Shown here: one piece after another, positions 36,520 to 46,352 of the stretch
How positions within the stretch are numbered: position 1 is the stretch's first letter
How the letters are laid out: each line of letters starts with the position of its first letter
Assembly (NCBI RefSeq): GCF_011752975.1
Contig: NZ_VWWP01000006.1
Span: 1 to 64,000 of the forward strand
DNA: 64,000 bases
DNA from: Chryseobacterium sp. Tr-659
GTDB lineage: Bacteria > Bacteroidota > Bacteroidia > Flavobacteriales > Weeksellaceae
Direction: 5' to 3'
Position numbers and translations under genes: made by a program
The notes under the pieces: model-generated
Told to the model about the DNA's origin: nothing
Database searches by the model: none
Seen by the model: the letters and a program-made list of their open reading frames with translations, nothing else

Positions 36520-36954
36520 CGGTGTAAGTTTGTACACACAATAATACATATATTTTTAGGGATAATTGCAAATAATTCTGAAGCTATTTTTTTTACTGGA
36601 CTGTATTTATTATTTTCTTCAAAGTGTCTTTTTTATACTGATTATTTTTAATTTAAAATCTGTTTATATAGAAAAAAATAAACTTAATTATTTAATTGTA
36701 TGTTTTGTTTGCTTTTTTAGGTGCTGTAATGGGGTATGTTTTTAATTTTTAATAGTTGAAAATCTCTCAATCATCGAAAATGATGATATTTTTTTATATA
36801 ACTATAATGCAGGTGAAATAACATATAGTCACGAATTGCTGTATATTGTTATGATTCAGGTGTAAAATAATGTTATTTTTTCACGGTTAAATGATTTTCA
36901 TATTATTTTTTTTATTAATTTGACAAAAAATTAATAACACTTTTTTTAATAACT
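36520..36954. other. Divergent promoter region, AT-rich
   Basis: About 435 bp between the surface-antigen gene (minus) and the large T9SS protein (plus). Very AT-rich with several A/T runs. A TTTG at 36919-36922 may be part of the promoter for the plus-strand gene. No gene, RNA or clear palindrome was found. Confidence 0.5.
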
Positions 36955-39900
36955 ATGAAAAACAACACCTATTTTGGTAGGCAGTACATCTTCAGATGGC
37001 TACTACTATGTTGGCTTATGGTACCCTGGGTACTCCAAGCTCAAGCTCGAATTACATGGACCGCTCAGGTCGGATGCCAGGAGTTCCGTGGCGAAAAAGA
37101 AGGACAAATTCCTGATAATGGCGTCGCCTATTCTTACATCAATTCTTCTCAATGTCTCCGTGTCTGTGAGAAATCCGGCGTATTTTACACGGTTGCAGGC
37201 TCCAACGTCTCTTATGTACAATGGACGGTCTCAGGAGGAACTGCAACATTTTCAGGCCCTGGAAACAGCCAGGCGTATGTAAGCTGGGGAGCTGCAGGTA
37301 ACGGTTCTTTACAGGCTGCGATTACGTACAATGACGGAACCGTAGAGAATCAGACCATCTGCATCGAAAAGATCAACAGACCGATTGCGATGTTTGAAAT
37401 GATGAACCTGGATTATCAGGTATGTAAAAATACACCGATCTATTTTGATAACCTCTCTCAGCAAAACGGAGGATCGGATATTATCAATTATTTCTGGGAT
37501 TTTGGAGACGGAACAACTTCTACGGCTTTTGAACCGTCTCACGCTTATACAGATTCGGGAATTTATACTGTTCGTCTGGTGGTAACCAATAAGTGTGGTT
37601 GTCAGGACGTATACAAAAAGGATCTGGAAGTAATAAAAGCTCCGCCGGTGCAGATCAATTGTGCTTCCGTGGTATGCGAAGGCAGTGTTGAAACATACAG
37701 TGCACAGGATGGATGTAATAAAGGACAATGGAAAGTTATTGGCGGGACTATTGTAGGGAACAACGGTAACGAGATCCAGGTGAAGTGGGATCAGGTAGAT
37801 CCGCTTGATGGTTTTGGTTATGTAATGTATTTATCTGAATGTGCATGCCCTGAGTGGACAACGATTAAAATTCCTGTCATTTTAGGAAATGCGAAAATAA
37901 AAGGACAGCCGGTGGTATGTGCTAATAAGCAATATACTTATTCAATCCCTCAATGGCCTACTACCAGCGTTAAATGGAATGTGTCGGGTCCTGCGGGAGC
38001 TCAGCTGAATTATACTCAGCAGAGAAATGAAGTGGTCTTCAGTGCATCTCAGCCGGGTACATATACACTTACTGCTGACTACATGAATACATTATTGACC
38101 TGTAAGGGTTATGCAAAAATGGAGATTGTAGTGGAAGAACCGGTAGTAGTAAGCGGAGGAGCTGACGAAATCTGTGCAGGAACAAGCCAGACATTTACCG
38201 CTACACCGAATGTTCCGGTTATCTGGAAGGTAACTACAGGAGGATCTACCTATACTTCAGGACCGATTACAGGACCTTTCTCCTATAATTTTACTCTGGC
38301 AGGTACTTATACGGTAACAGCAACGAAACAAGGAGGAGGTTGTGAGAGTAATGCAAGAATTGTTAAAGTATTACCAATTCCATCAGCACCTACTGGAACT
38401 ATCTCCGGAGATGTGAAAGTATGTCCTGGAAAACCTTATGTCTACACCATCAGTTCTGTAGATCCGGGAATGGTGCCGGTATGGAGTGTTACCAACGGAA
38501 CAATTCAGGGAAGCAATGCCGGACCTTCTGTAACGGTTGTATTTAACACAGGTGCTTCATCCTATTCGGTTTCGGCTCAAAATAAATCTATCAGCAATGC
38601 TGGTTGTATTTCTGCTCCAATTTCATTCAATGTAGTGCCGTTGGATCTTAATACAATTGTGATTAATCCTAATCCGGGACCTTTCTGTCCAAGCAGCACG
38701 CAGACTTTCAGTGCTAACCTGAATGGTATTGTTCCTGACTTTATGGAATGGACTTTTGCAAGTCCGAATTTCGGAAGTGTTGTAGGAGGGCAGGGGACTG
38801 CTAATATTACAGTTAACTTTAACGAGATTTCTTCAACAAGCAGCACGACGCTGAATTTAAGAGTCGTGAAATGCGGGGTAACAAAAATTATAAGTATTCC
38901 GGTATCATTACTGACACTTCCGGTGGTAAGCTTTACTAATGTAGGAGGTGTTTGTTTAGGTTCAAACCTTGCGTTCACTGTTAATCAGGGAACCATTACG
39001 TCAGCAACAGGAGTTACTTTCACTTTTGCCAACGGAACAACTTATTCTACAGGTTTCAACCCTACAGGAAATTACAGCTTCCCGAATAACGGATATATTC
39101 TGAACAATACCGGAAGTAATATTACTCAAACAGTAACAGTAACTTACACCGGAACGAACGGATGTAATTACAAACCTACGGCAACTGCCAACTTTACAAT
39201 ATTCCCGGAAACAATTATTACAGTTTCTCCGGTATATAATATTGCTGTTTGTGATCCAACGACAATGACTCCGTATACCCTTACGGCTAATAGCTCCACA
39301 GGACTTACCGGAATTGTTTCCTGGCAATGGTATAAAAATAACGCACAAATTTCAGGTGCTACCAGTAATTCTTATACGATTTTTGGTGCCGGAGCTTTCG
39401 GAACCTACAAAGTACGGGCAACAGACCTAAACGGTTGTGTGGTTTATTCACAAAATATCAATGTAACACAATCGTGTCCAAGCAGTGGAGGCTGTACAAC
39501 AGATCCTCAGATCAATTTTGTTCCTACATGGTCTGGCTGTAACACCATTTCTGTTTCAGGTTTAACTTACGCTGGAACTCCTAACGAGATTCAATGGATG
39601 TCTGACAGTGTGCTTACTTTAGCTTCAACTCAGGGATTGCCAACAGCAACTTATCAGACTAACCTTGCAGCAGCTCACATAGTTTTTGTACGTCTTAGAT
39701 ATGGTTCTTGCTGGTATACCAAAGGAGTGGAAGTAAGAAAGAATTACGAGCCTAAATTTAATATCGGTCAGGTTTGTAACGGAAACGGATATAACGTTAC
39801 GCTTTATAATACCTCTACGATATTCGACATTAATCCTTCATCCATTACTTATACATTCAGTGGAACAGGGTTATCTACACAAACAGGACAAACGGCAACA

Positions 39901-41829
39901 TATAACAATCTTGCACCAGGTACTTATACCTTTACAATGACAATGTCTGCACCAGGAAAACCAACATGTACTACTACGCAGACTATTACATTGAATCCGA
40001 TTCCAAGTACCAACTTCCTGGTGCCTGCATGGATCTGTGTACGTGAGCCGATTACATTCACTCCGGCTTCATATAATCCGGCTTATACTTATACATGGCT
40101 TTTTGACGGTACGGCTTATGTTGCCTCAGGACCGAACGCTACTGTTACGTATAATTCAGGCGGAACAAAAACAATACAGCTGAAAATTAAAACTCCTATG
40201 GGATGTGAATACTCTTCTGCTGTTATTAATATTGGCGTGAAAGAAGCAACTCTTGATGGAAATATGGCACCACCTGTTCTTACAGCGTGTGTGGGAAGTG
40301 TTCCAAGTATTTCTTTCAACAGCACTCTTGGATCTCCTAGCCAATATATCTGGATGAATGGTTCTCAGCCTGTGCCGGGAGCACCAAGTTCTCCAGTTTT
40401 CACTCCGACTCAATCGGGAAGCTATTGGCCGATACTTGTATCATCAGACGGTTGTAAAACAAGTGTGATGAGTACAAAAGCAACGTCTGTAATACTTAAA
40501 AATCCTCCGTATGTTAACATATCAGGAAAAGCCAATATCTGTGCAGGATCTTCTACAACTCTTAGCGGTCTTGTAACGGATAACTCATTGGAATATCAAT
40601 GGAAAAAAGGAAGCTCTGTGGTAGTACCTTGGACTTCTTCTCCTTATCCTATTACTTATAACACCGGAGCATTAACTGCAGGTACTTATGTTTATACTCT
40701 TGAAGTAAGAACTCCTGGAACTTCAGGATGTACAAGCTCTAAAAACTTTACAGTTACAGTAAGTAATCCTCCAACAGGAATTGCAGTAACCTATGCAATG
40801 CAAAGTTGCCAGCCGTACGAAATTAAATTAACAGCTTCAGGGCCGTCTGCAGGAGATTACAACTGGAGTAACGGAATGTATGGTCAGTCTATTGTAGTGA
40901 ACGAGGGTGGTTCTTATATGGTTACTTATACAGCACCAAGCGGCTGTAAAGTAAGTGCCGAAGTACAGGTGCCATTAAGTCTTGAGAGTCTGATGTGGGT
41001 ATTCCCTACAGGCTGTTATGACGAATGTTTCAGAAAGAATTATATTCTGGGACCAAAAGGAATATTTGATTACCACGAATGGCAGCTGTTCGGAAACAGT
41101 ATCCAGAACGGAACCAATGATTATATTTATCCGTTGTATATTGGTGCATCCGGAACATATCAGTTACAGATCAATCATTTGGGTTGTCAGTATACTTCCG
41201 GAAATATGAATTACTTCCCGGGTAAAGAATGTGGAGTTAAACCTGAATGTAAGATAGAAGGTGAAATTAAGGCCATGAAATGGGTTAAAGATCATTTCAA
41301 TGTATACGGTGTGATTTACAATGGTGGAAGCCAGCCGATAAGTCTTACGGTTTCCAGTGCATACGGATATGGGGTTTATATACCTTCTATCATTACCATT
41401 CCTGCCGGAGGCGTATATGATATGAATATTAATCCTTTAGTATTCTATCCGAATTCAAACTTCACAGGCTTTGATGAGATCTTATTTACGGCGGAAGAAT
41501 GTAAATTCACGATCAAAGTGGAAGCACAAGATTGGGGTGGAGCTATAAAAGACAGAAAAGGAGTGAGTACCACTTCAGTTTCTTCTCTGAAAATGATCCC
41601 TAATCCTGCGAAGGAAAATGTGAAAATCTCGTACAATACAGGTGATGAAAAATTACTTGCAAAACAGGTTACGGTTTTTGATGCCATGGGCAATGTCAAA
41701 TTCCGTAAAGAAGTGAAAGCGGCTTCCGGAGAGGTAGACGTGGAAGTTTCAAGCTGGCTGCAGGGTGTTTACATTGTCATTGTACAAACGGGAGACACAT
41801 CATTACAAGGTAAACTGATTAAAAATTAG
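36955..41829 (+). CDS. Giant PKD-domain surface protein with T9SS type A sorting domain
   Basis: 1624 residues. Signal peptide (about 1-31, ending VLQAQA), a canonical PKD domain near 140-225 (FWDFGDGTTS), then a long chain of PKD/Ig-like beta-sandwich repeats rich in Thr, Ser, Gly and Asn, many bearing paired cysteines (CKNTP, CAGTS, CPGKP, CAGSS). The last about 80 residues (MIPNPAKENVKISY..., then SWLQGVYIVIVQTG...GKLIKN) are a T9SS type A C-terminal signal, so it is exported through the type IX system and anchored or released at the surface. Likely an adhesin or a matrix protein. Function is not known. Followed 69 bp later by another T9SS cargo gene in the same direction. Confidence 0.9.
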   Translation: MKNNTYFGRQYIFRWLLLCWLMVPWVLQAQARITWTAQVGCQEFRGEKEGQIPDNGVAYSYINSSQCLRVCEKSGVFYTVAGSNVSYVQWTVSGGTATFSGPGNSQAYVSWGAAGNGSLQAAITYNDGTVENQTICIEKINRPIAMFEMMNLDYQVCKNTPIYFDNLSQQNGGSDIINYFWDFGDGTTSTAFEPSHAYTDSGIYTVRLVVTNKCGCQDVYKKDLEVIKAPPVQINCASVVCEGSVETYSAQDGCNKGQWKVIGGTIVGNNGNEIQVKWDQVDPLDGFGYVMYLSECACPEWTTIKIPVILGNAKIKGQPVVCANKQYTYSIPQWPTTSVKWNVSGPAGAQLNYTQQRNEVVFSASQPGTYTLTADYMNTLLTCKGYAKMEIVVEEPVVVSGGADEICAGTSQTFTATPNVPVIWKVTTGGSTYTSGPITGPFSYNFTLAGTYTVTATKQGGGCESNARIVKVLPIPSAPTGTISGDVKVCPGKPYVYTISSVDPGMVPVWSVTNGTIQGSNAGPSVTVVFNTGASSYSVSAQNKSISNAGCISAPISFNVVPLDLNTIVINPNPGPFCPSSTQTFSANLNGIVPDFMEWTFASPNFGSVVGGQGTANITVNFNEISSTSSTTLNLRVVKCGVTKIISIPVSLLTLPVVSFTNVGGVCLGSNLAFTVNQGTITSATGVTFTFANGTTYSTGFNPTGNYSFPNNGYILNNTGSNITQTVTVTYTGTNGCNYKPTATANFTIFPETIITVSPVYNIAVCDPTTMTPYTLTANSSTGLTGIVSWQWYKNNAQISGATSNSYTIFGAGAFGTYKVRATDLNGCVVYSQNINVTQSCPSSGGCTTDPQINFVPTWSGCNTISVSGLTYAGTPNEIQWMSDSVLTLASTQGLPTATYQTNLAAAHIVFVRLRYGSCWYTKGVEVRKNYEPKFNIGQVCNGNGYNVTLYNTSTIFDINPSSITYTFSGTGLSTQTGQTATYNNLAPGTYTFTMTMSAPGKPTCTTTQTITLNPIPSTNFLVPAWICVREPITFTPASYNPAYTYTWLFDGTAYVASGPNATVTYNSGGTKTIQLKIKTPMGCEYSSAVINIGVKEATLDGNMAPPVLTACVGSVPSISFNSTLGSPSQYIWMNGSQPVPGAPSSPVFTPTQSGSYWPILVSSDGCKTSVMSTKATSVILKNPPYVNISGKANICAGSSTTLSGLVTDNSLEYQWKKGSSVVVPWTSSPYPITYNTGALTAGTYVYTLEVRTPGTSGCTSSKNFTVTVSNPPTGIAVTYAMQSCQPYEIKLTASGPSAGDYNWSNGMYGQSIVVNEGGSYMVTYTAPSGCKVSAEVQVPLSLESLMWVFPTGCYDECFRKNYILGPKGIFDYHEWQLFGNSIQNGTNDYIYPLYIGASGTYQLQINHLGCQYTSGNMNYFPGKECGVKPECKIEGEIKAMKWVKDHFNVYGVIYNGGSQPISLTVSSAYGYGVYIPSIITIPAGGVYDMNINPLVFYPNSNFTGFDEILFTAEECKFTIKVEAQDWGGAIKDRKGVSTTSVSSLKMIPNPAKENVKISYNTGDEKLLAKQVTVFDAMGNVKFRKEVKAASGEVDVEVSSWLQGVYIVIVQTGDTSLQGKLIKN

Positions 41830-41839
41830 TAGCTTATAG

Positions 41840-41870
41840 ACAGTGTTCTCTTCGGAGAGCACTGTTTTTT
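41840..41870 (+). terminator. Hairpin terminator of the PKD/T9SS gene
   Basis: An 11-bp stem (one mismatch, 41840-41850 with 41855-41865), UUCG-type tetraloop, then a run of T at 41865-41870. Confidence 0.85.
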
Positions 41871-41898
41871 ATAGTATGAGATAACAAAATGAACTTTT

Positions 41899-43764
41899 AT
41901 GATAAGATTAAAAAACAAACTGTTGATATTGCTCACCATGCTGCCAATAGCATCTTTCAGCCAGAATTATCAATGGCAATGGGGAAAGCAGGCAGGAGGA
42001 GTAACAGGCTCGGCTGATCCGGGGTTTCATTATATTTTTGATGAATCAATAAGGGATATCGTAGTAGATAATAATAATAACACGTATTATCTGGCATTGA
42101 TGCGGGAACAGGGGCAAAACCTGAATGGCACATCGGTAACCAACTATGGGCTTAGCGATCTTTTTCTATTCTCTACCGATTGTGAGGGGAATATAAGATG
42201 GTCTAGAGCGATAGGCGGCTCAGGAGACGGAGAGAATGCCTGGCATATAAAGATCGATAATAACGGGGGATTATATATTGTCGCTACCATTTACAATAAT
42301 TCATATGCAGGAGATCCGAATGCAGTACCTGTACATTTTGATGATACTCATACTCAGCCCTTGTATACCTATTTTGATCAAACCATAGAGCCTGCTCACA
42401 AAGCAGCCTTTCTGCTGAAATATAATACATCTGATGGTACGCTGGCATGGAGTAAACCTTTGCAGGGAGACGTTAATTATTTTTCTCGTATGTGCGATGT
42501 TCAGATGATGTATATGGATTCTTCCAAAAATATTCATTCGGTGATGGGATTCAGAGCGGGAACCCATTTGGGAGGTTTAATTACGGTACCATCAACCTAT
42601 ACCTCAACTTATCAGTATTATGCAGTTAAATTCAATTATGATAATGGAAATATGACTCCGGCTACTCCGGTGCTTCTTCCAATTACCGGGGATGCAATAA
42701 GCGGTGTAGGAAGAGAAGGAAAGGTGAATTTAGTATATGACGAAAGTTTGAACCGGTACTATCTTGCAGGGAAAAAAATGGATGCAGGCTTCAGTAATAT
42801 GCTTGATCTGTCCTATAATAATGTTCCGTTTACAAAATCAGCTTATGTGCTGGCTTTTGATGGCAGCACAGGGGCAGAAGTCTGGAGAAGAGAAATTAAC
42901 AATGGCGGAACCGCTACAGATGACGAAATTCATTCTATTGTAAAAGATCCTGCGACGTCGGATATTTATATTTCAGGTCGTTACTTTAACGGAATATCAG
43001 TGCCTGCAACTTTTGGAAATTATACTTTTCCGCTAAGAAATTATGTTGAAACAGTTCCATTTGTGATGAGGATTAATGCTTCAGGTGCTGTACAATGGGC
43101 GAGAACCCCTGAGGGAATGTCCGGTCTTCAGTTTGGATATCGTTTTACAAAAGGAGTACTGGCTATTAATGGAAATGAAATAGCGTTTGCTAAAGGCAGC
43201 TGGTCTGATATCTGGGGAAGTTATGTAATGACACGCCCTGATGGAGACAGATCAGATCCTTTATTGGTAAGGCTTAACAAAGATACCGGAGCAGTTCTGG
43301 GAACAGGTGAAATTCTAAGTAATTTTAATAAGACAGATGAATTTACTGCAGTTGCTGCAGATAAAGATGGGAATTATGTCGTAGGTGGTTTTTTTCATGA
43401 TCAGCTTTTTGTAGATCCTAATGATGGTGTTAATACTATGGCGATTAACGTTATGGGAGGGAAGTCACAATCTTTTTTTACAAAATTTGCTAAATCGGCA
43501 TGCAGCCAGATGTCAGTAGAAGAGACTGCCGCTCAGGCGGGAATACAGCTTTATCCGAATCCGGTACAGGATGTACTCAACATCAGAAGCAAAGAACCAT
43601 TGGTTTCTTATGAGATCTTTGGAACTACAGGACAATTGATAAAACAGGGAGGTTTAAATATGACACAGGAACAAATTGTATTATCTTCTCTACAGACAGG
43701 AGTATACTATATTAAATTAAAAACCAAATCTTCCACAGTAACTGAAAAAATACTGAAGAAGTAA
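41899..43764 (+). CDS. T9SS type A sorting-domain protein with beta-propeller-like body
   Basis: 621 residues with signal peptide (about 1-21, IASFSQ). The body contains repeated blade-like units (WSRAIGGSGDGENAW, LAWSKPLQGDVN, VWRREINNGG, VQWARTPEG) as in SBBP-type or quinoprotein-like propeller proteins. The last about 75 residues (IQLYPNPVQDVLNIRS..., SLQTGVYYIKLKTKSSTVTEKILKK) are a clear T9SS type A signal. It sits behind the large PKD protein with a terminator between, so it may have its own promoter. Substrate or partner cannot be assigned. Confidence 0.88.
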   Translation: MIRLKNKLLILLTMLPIASFSQNYQWQWGKQAGGVTGSADPGFHYIFDESIRDIVVDNNNNTYYLALMREQGQNLNGTSVTNYGLSDLFLFSTDCEGNIRWSRAIGGSGDGENAWHIKIDNNGGLYIVATIYNNSYAGDPNAVPVHFDDTHTQPLYTYFDQTIEPAHKAAFLLKYNTSDGTLAWSKPLQGDVNYFSRMCDVQMMYMDSSKNIHSVMGFRAGTHLGGLITVPSTYTSTYQYYAVKFNYDNGNMTPATPVLLPITGDAISGVGREGKVNLVYDESLNRYYLAGKKMDAGFSNMLDLSYNNVPFTKSAYVLAFDGSTGAEVWRREINNGGTATDDEIHSIVKDPATSDIYISGRYFNGISVPATFGNYTFPLRNYVETVPFVMRINASGAVQWARTPEGMSGLQFGYRFTKGVLAINGNEIAFAKGSWSDIWGSYVMTRPDGDRSDPLLVRLNKDTGAVLGTGEILSNFNKTDEFTAVAADKDGNYVVGGFFHDQLFVDPNDGVNTMAINVMGGKSQSFFTKFAKSACSQMSVEETAAQAGIQLYPNPVQDVLNIRSKEPLVSYEIFGTTGQLIKQGGLNMTQEQIVLSSLQTGVYYIKLKTKSSTVTEKILKK

Positions 43765-43798
43765 TCTGAAACAGAATCACTGATCATATTATATACAG

Positions 43799-43831
43799 AC
43801 GGTGCTTTCTTCTGAAAGCATCGTTTTTTTA
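43799..43831 (+). terminator. Hairpin terminator after the 621-residue T9SS gene
   Basis: An 11-bp stem with one G-T pair (acggtgctttc, 43799-43809, with 43814-43824), loop ttct, followed by seven T. Confidence 0.85.
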
Positions 43832-43904
43832 TGCTGGAATTTCAAAAATCCTATATATGGCAATATTAGATTTTAATCTCAATATGATTGTTCCGGCTAT
43901 TCAT

Positions 43905-43912
43905 TATTTTTG
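43905..43912 (+). promoter_or_regulatory. -7 box for the DUF1826-like gene
   Basis: TATTTTTG matches TAnnTTTG and lies 36 bases upstream of the ATG. Spacing to a weak upstream attg is shorter than ideal. Confidence 0.4.
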
Positions 43913-43948
43913 CAGAGAATTAAACAACCGGATTGTTTATCCTGAACT

Positions 43949-44647
43949 ATGAGCAATACATTTTCTGACAACGCACAAATTGAGGTAGTTTCTACATTTT
44001 CCGAACTGACAAATACAGTTTTCCAGGGAACGGTGAATGCCATTTGCTGGAAAAGAGATTTATTTGGAAATTTTAAAGAAATTGTATCTAAGCTTCAGTT
44101 AAAAGAGAATATTACCGAAGTTTATATTGAAGATCTTTTAGCATTGGAGCTATCGGAAGAAGGTGTTGCGGCAAGGGAAATTATTTTAAATGATCTAAAG
44201 CAGCTGACTGATTTCGGAGCATTACCTTCCCTCAATTTATTGAAATCCTATGACCGTGATGATGAGCTGGATTTCATTTCAACAGATGTATATTCTTATC
44301 ACGTTGATCGCTCACCGGTTGGCACAGATACTTTCCTGTGCACCTATCATGGTGCGGCAAGTGATATCATATCCAATGATCAGGTTGAACAAAAAATTTT
44401 AATTCCTAAAATCCGGGAAAAGCTTAAAGAACTGCACAACGGTCCGGAAGAGGAATTTGAAACCTTTCTTAAAGAATATTTCTTCGATTTGCATTATGAG
44501 CCCAAGCCCAATGCTGAACCGGTTAATTTAGGATTGGGGCATCTTTGGCGTTTGGCGGTAGATCATCCGTCACAGCAGGTTTTACCCTGTGTTCACCGAG
44601 CTCCTGTTGAAAATGATGGTGAATATAGATTGCTGCTGATTTGCTAA
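43949..44647 (+). CDS. DUF1826-like protein, unknown function
   Basis: 232 residues, no signal peptide or membrane segment. The C-terminal half has conserved-looking metal- or ligand-type residues: YSYHVDRSPVGTDTFLCTYHG, LWRLAVDHPSQ and PCVHRAPVEND. The overall pattern, ending in P-C-x-HRAP, fits what I recall of the DUF1826 family, which in some genomes sits beside COG0523 metal GTPases; that partner is absent here. Assignment to the family is by memory and not by a search. It stands alone between terminators. Confidence 0.6.
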   Translation: MSNTFSDNAQIEVVSTFSELTNTVFQGTVNAICWKRDLFGNFKEIVSKLQLKENITEVYIEDLLALELSEEGVAAREIILNDLKQLTDFGALPSLNLLKSYDRDDELDFISTDVYSYHVDRSPVGTDTFLCTYHGAASDIISNDQVEQKILIPKIREKLKELHNGPEEEFETFLKEYFFDLHYEPKPNAEPVNLGLGHLWRLAVDHPSQQVLPCVHRAPVENDGEYRLLLIC

Positions 44648-44710
44648 AGGTTGCAGAAGCTTCAAATGAGTTTGTTCTGTATTTTTGAAGGAAAAGTAGG
44701 GTGTCTCAGA

Positions 44711-45145
44711 TTATTTTGGAAGATGTGCCGTTAATTCAACTTCTAATTTTGATTTAGGCATATATAACCTTTTTATTTGTACCCATGTTGCTGCCGGAAA
44801 ATCACCATTATAAAATTTTTTTCTGACATAATTATATTTTTTCATGGCTTCAATATCTGTTGTATATAAGTTTTCTTTTACCACATTTTCAAATGTAGCC
44901 CCATAACTTGATAGAGCTCTTTTTAAAGCATTATAAACTGAAGTAATGCCTTCAGGAGTAATGTCGTTAGTAACAACACCTGAAATGTAAAGGATATTGT
45001 CAACTTTTAAAACCTGAGCATAGCCTGCAATTGTATCTTGTTGTGCCTTGTTGTCCCAATGCCATTTCTCTTTTTTAATTTTTGCTTCCTGTGAAAAAGC
45101 AGCGCAGGAAAATAATACTATCGGAAGAAGGAGGAAATATCTCAT
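44711..45145 (-). CDS. Exported RidA-like (YjgF/YER057c) protein
   Basis: 144 residues. A signal peptide (about 1-18, SCAAFSQ) precedes a RidA fold (YAQVLKVDNILYISGVV, LSSYGATFENVVKENLYT, FPAATWVQIKRL). The family deaminates reactive enamine or imine intermediates, and the substrate-binding arginine normally follows PA in the PARS motif; here the motif is PAATWV, so the classical activity is doubtful. An exported RidA is unusual because the family normally works in the cytosol. It is followed at a distance of 184 bp by the GNAT/RidA/SBP group, in the same orientation. Confidence 0.85.
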   Translation of the reverse strand: MRYFLLLPIVLFSCAAFSQEAKIKKEKWHWDNKAQQDTIAGYAQVLKVDNILYISGVVTNDITPEGITSVYNALKRALSSYGATFENVVKENLYTTDIEAMKKYNYVRKKFYNGDFPAATWVQIKRLYMPKSKLEVELTAHLPK

Positions 45146-45329
45146 AATTTTATAATTTAGGAATAGGTGCTTTTATAAAAAATGCAATAGCCGCCGTTAT
45201 ATTGTTAATGATTACCATGAAGTCCGAAGAGATCCATCGTTGTTTGTACAAACGTTATGAGCGCTGAGTGCTGATGCCTAAATTACAAAAAAATATTGTT
45301 TATCCATATTTTATAGATATACCTATTGA

Positions 45330-45851
45330 TTAATCATAATCTCCCCTGATCTCCATTTGAAATAAGCTTACCGTTGCATTATCATAATGAGCAGGAAGTC
45401 CTTTAGTGTGTTTAAGCGTGGATAAGCCCAGGAAGTCGAAACCGCATTGTATGTAATACTCAATCAATCCCGGATTATCACCTACAGTATCCATTCTTAT
45501 AAAACGTTTATTATTTTCCTTTGCGAAAACCATGGCCCATTCTACAATTTGCTTCACAAGATGTTGACCCCGGAAATCCGGGTTCGCTGCAATCCTGTGA
45601 ATATATAAAGATGGATCTATATTCCGCTCTTCCCAGATTTGAACATCGCTGAAAGTTGTTGCCCAGATACAGGCAATTTTATTATCAATGATAAGCTTCC
45701 ATTGTCTGTTTTCTTTAATTTCAGTTTCAATAAGGCTTCGTTCAAATTCCGGCCAGTGAACAGGAAATTTCGTTTTTTGAAGGTCTGTAGCGATCTTATA
45801 GAGTCTGAAAATTTCATCAATATCGTGGTGGGTACTATTTTGTATTGTCAT
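45330..45851 (-). CDS. GNAT-family N-acetyltransferase
   Basis: 173 residues from ATG 45851; a longer frame to 45899 would overlap the preceding RidA gene. GNAT fold: IDEIFRLYKIATDLQ opening, IHRIAANPDFRGQHLVKQIVEWA (acetyl-CoA-binding beta4-alpha3 with the R-x-x-x-G-x-x equivalent DFRGQHL), and GLIEYYIQCGFDFLG near the C-terminus. Acceptor unknown. It is 4 bp downstream of an exported RidA gene and after a periplasmic binding protein gene, so probably translated from one mRNA with them. Confidence 0.85.
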   Translation of the reverse strand: MTIQNSTHHDIDEIFRLYKIATDLQKTKFPVHWPEFERSLIETEIKENRQWKLIIDNKIACIWATTFSDVQIWEERNIDPSLYIHRIAANPDFRGQHLVKQIVEWAMVFAKENNKRFIRMDTVGDNPGLIEYYIQCGFDFLGLSTLKHTKGLPAHYDNATVSLFQMEIRGDYD

Positions 45852-45855
45852 GGCT

Positions 45856-46344
45856 TTAATATTTAATGACTGCTGTAACCTCAATTTCCAATAGTACATC
45901 TGGTCTGAAAAGCTGTTTCACTTCTACAGAAGTTTGTGCAGGAGGCTGTGCCGTATTTATGTATTTATTTCTTATGGTTCTGAATGTTGGAAGATGAGAG
46001 ATATCGGTAAAGTAATTATTCAGTTTAATAATGTTTTTCATACTGCCGCCGGCTTTAGCTAGCTTCTTTTGGATATTAGAAAAAATATATTCAGCCTGCT
46101 GTTCAAAGTTTCCCAAACCAACAGTGTTACCATTTGCATCTAGAGCCAATTGTCCAGAAAAGACCAGCATTTTGGCTGTTCCTAAATTAATTTCTACATA
46201 TTCTGAATAGCCAAACTGTGAAATTTCGTTGTGCTTTACCATGATATTCTTATTAGGCGTTATTTTGTTTGCTTGTGCATTGCCGGAAATGGCTGTTCCT
46301 GATAAAAGGAACAATACCATTATTTTGCGAAAATAGAAGAACAT
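45856..46344 (-). CDS. Exported RidA-like protein, second copy
   Basis: 162 residues with signal peptide (about 1-24, ISGNAQA). RidA fold visible in AKMLVFSGQLALDANG, EYIFSNIQKKLAKAGGSMKNIIKLNNY and AQTSVEVKQLF. The PARS arginine position is glutamine (PAQTS). This is a second RidA-like protein with the key residue missing, so it may bind a metabolite rather than deaminate one. It lies 8 bp after the solute-binding protein gene and 4 bp before the GNAT gene. Confidence 0.85.
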   Translation of the reverse strand: MFFYFRKIMVLFLLSGTAISGNAQANKITPNKNIMVKHNEISQFGYSEYVEINLGTAKMLVFSGQLALDANGNTVGLGNFEQQAEYIFSNIQKKLAKAGGSMKNIIKLNNYFTDISHLPTFRTIRNKYINTAQPPAQTSVEVKQLFRPDVLLEIEVTAVIKY

Positions 46345-46352
46345 TGTGGATA

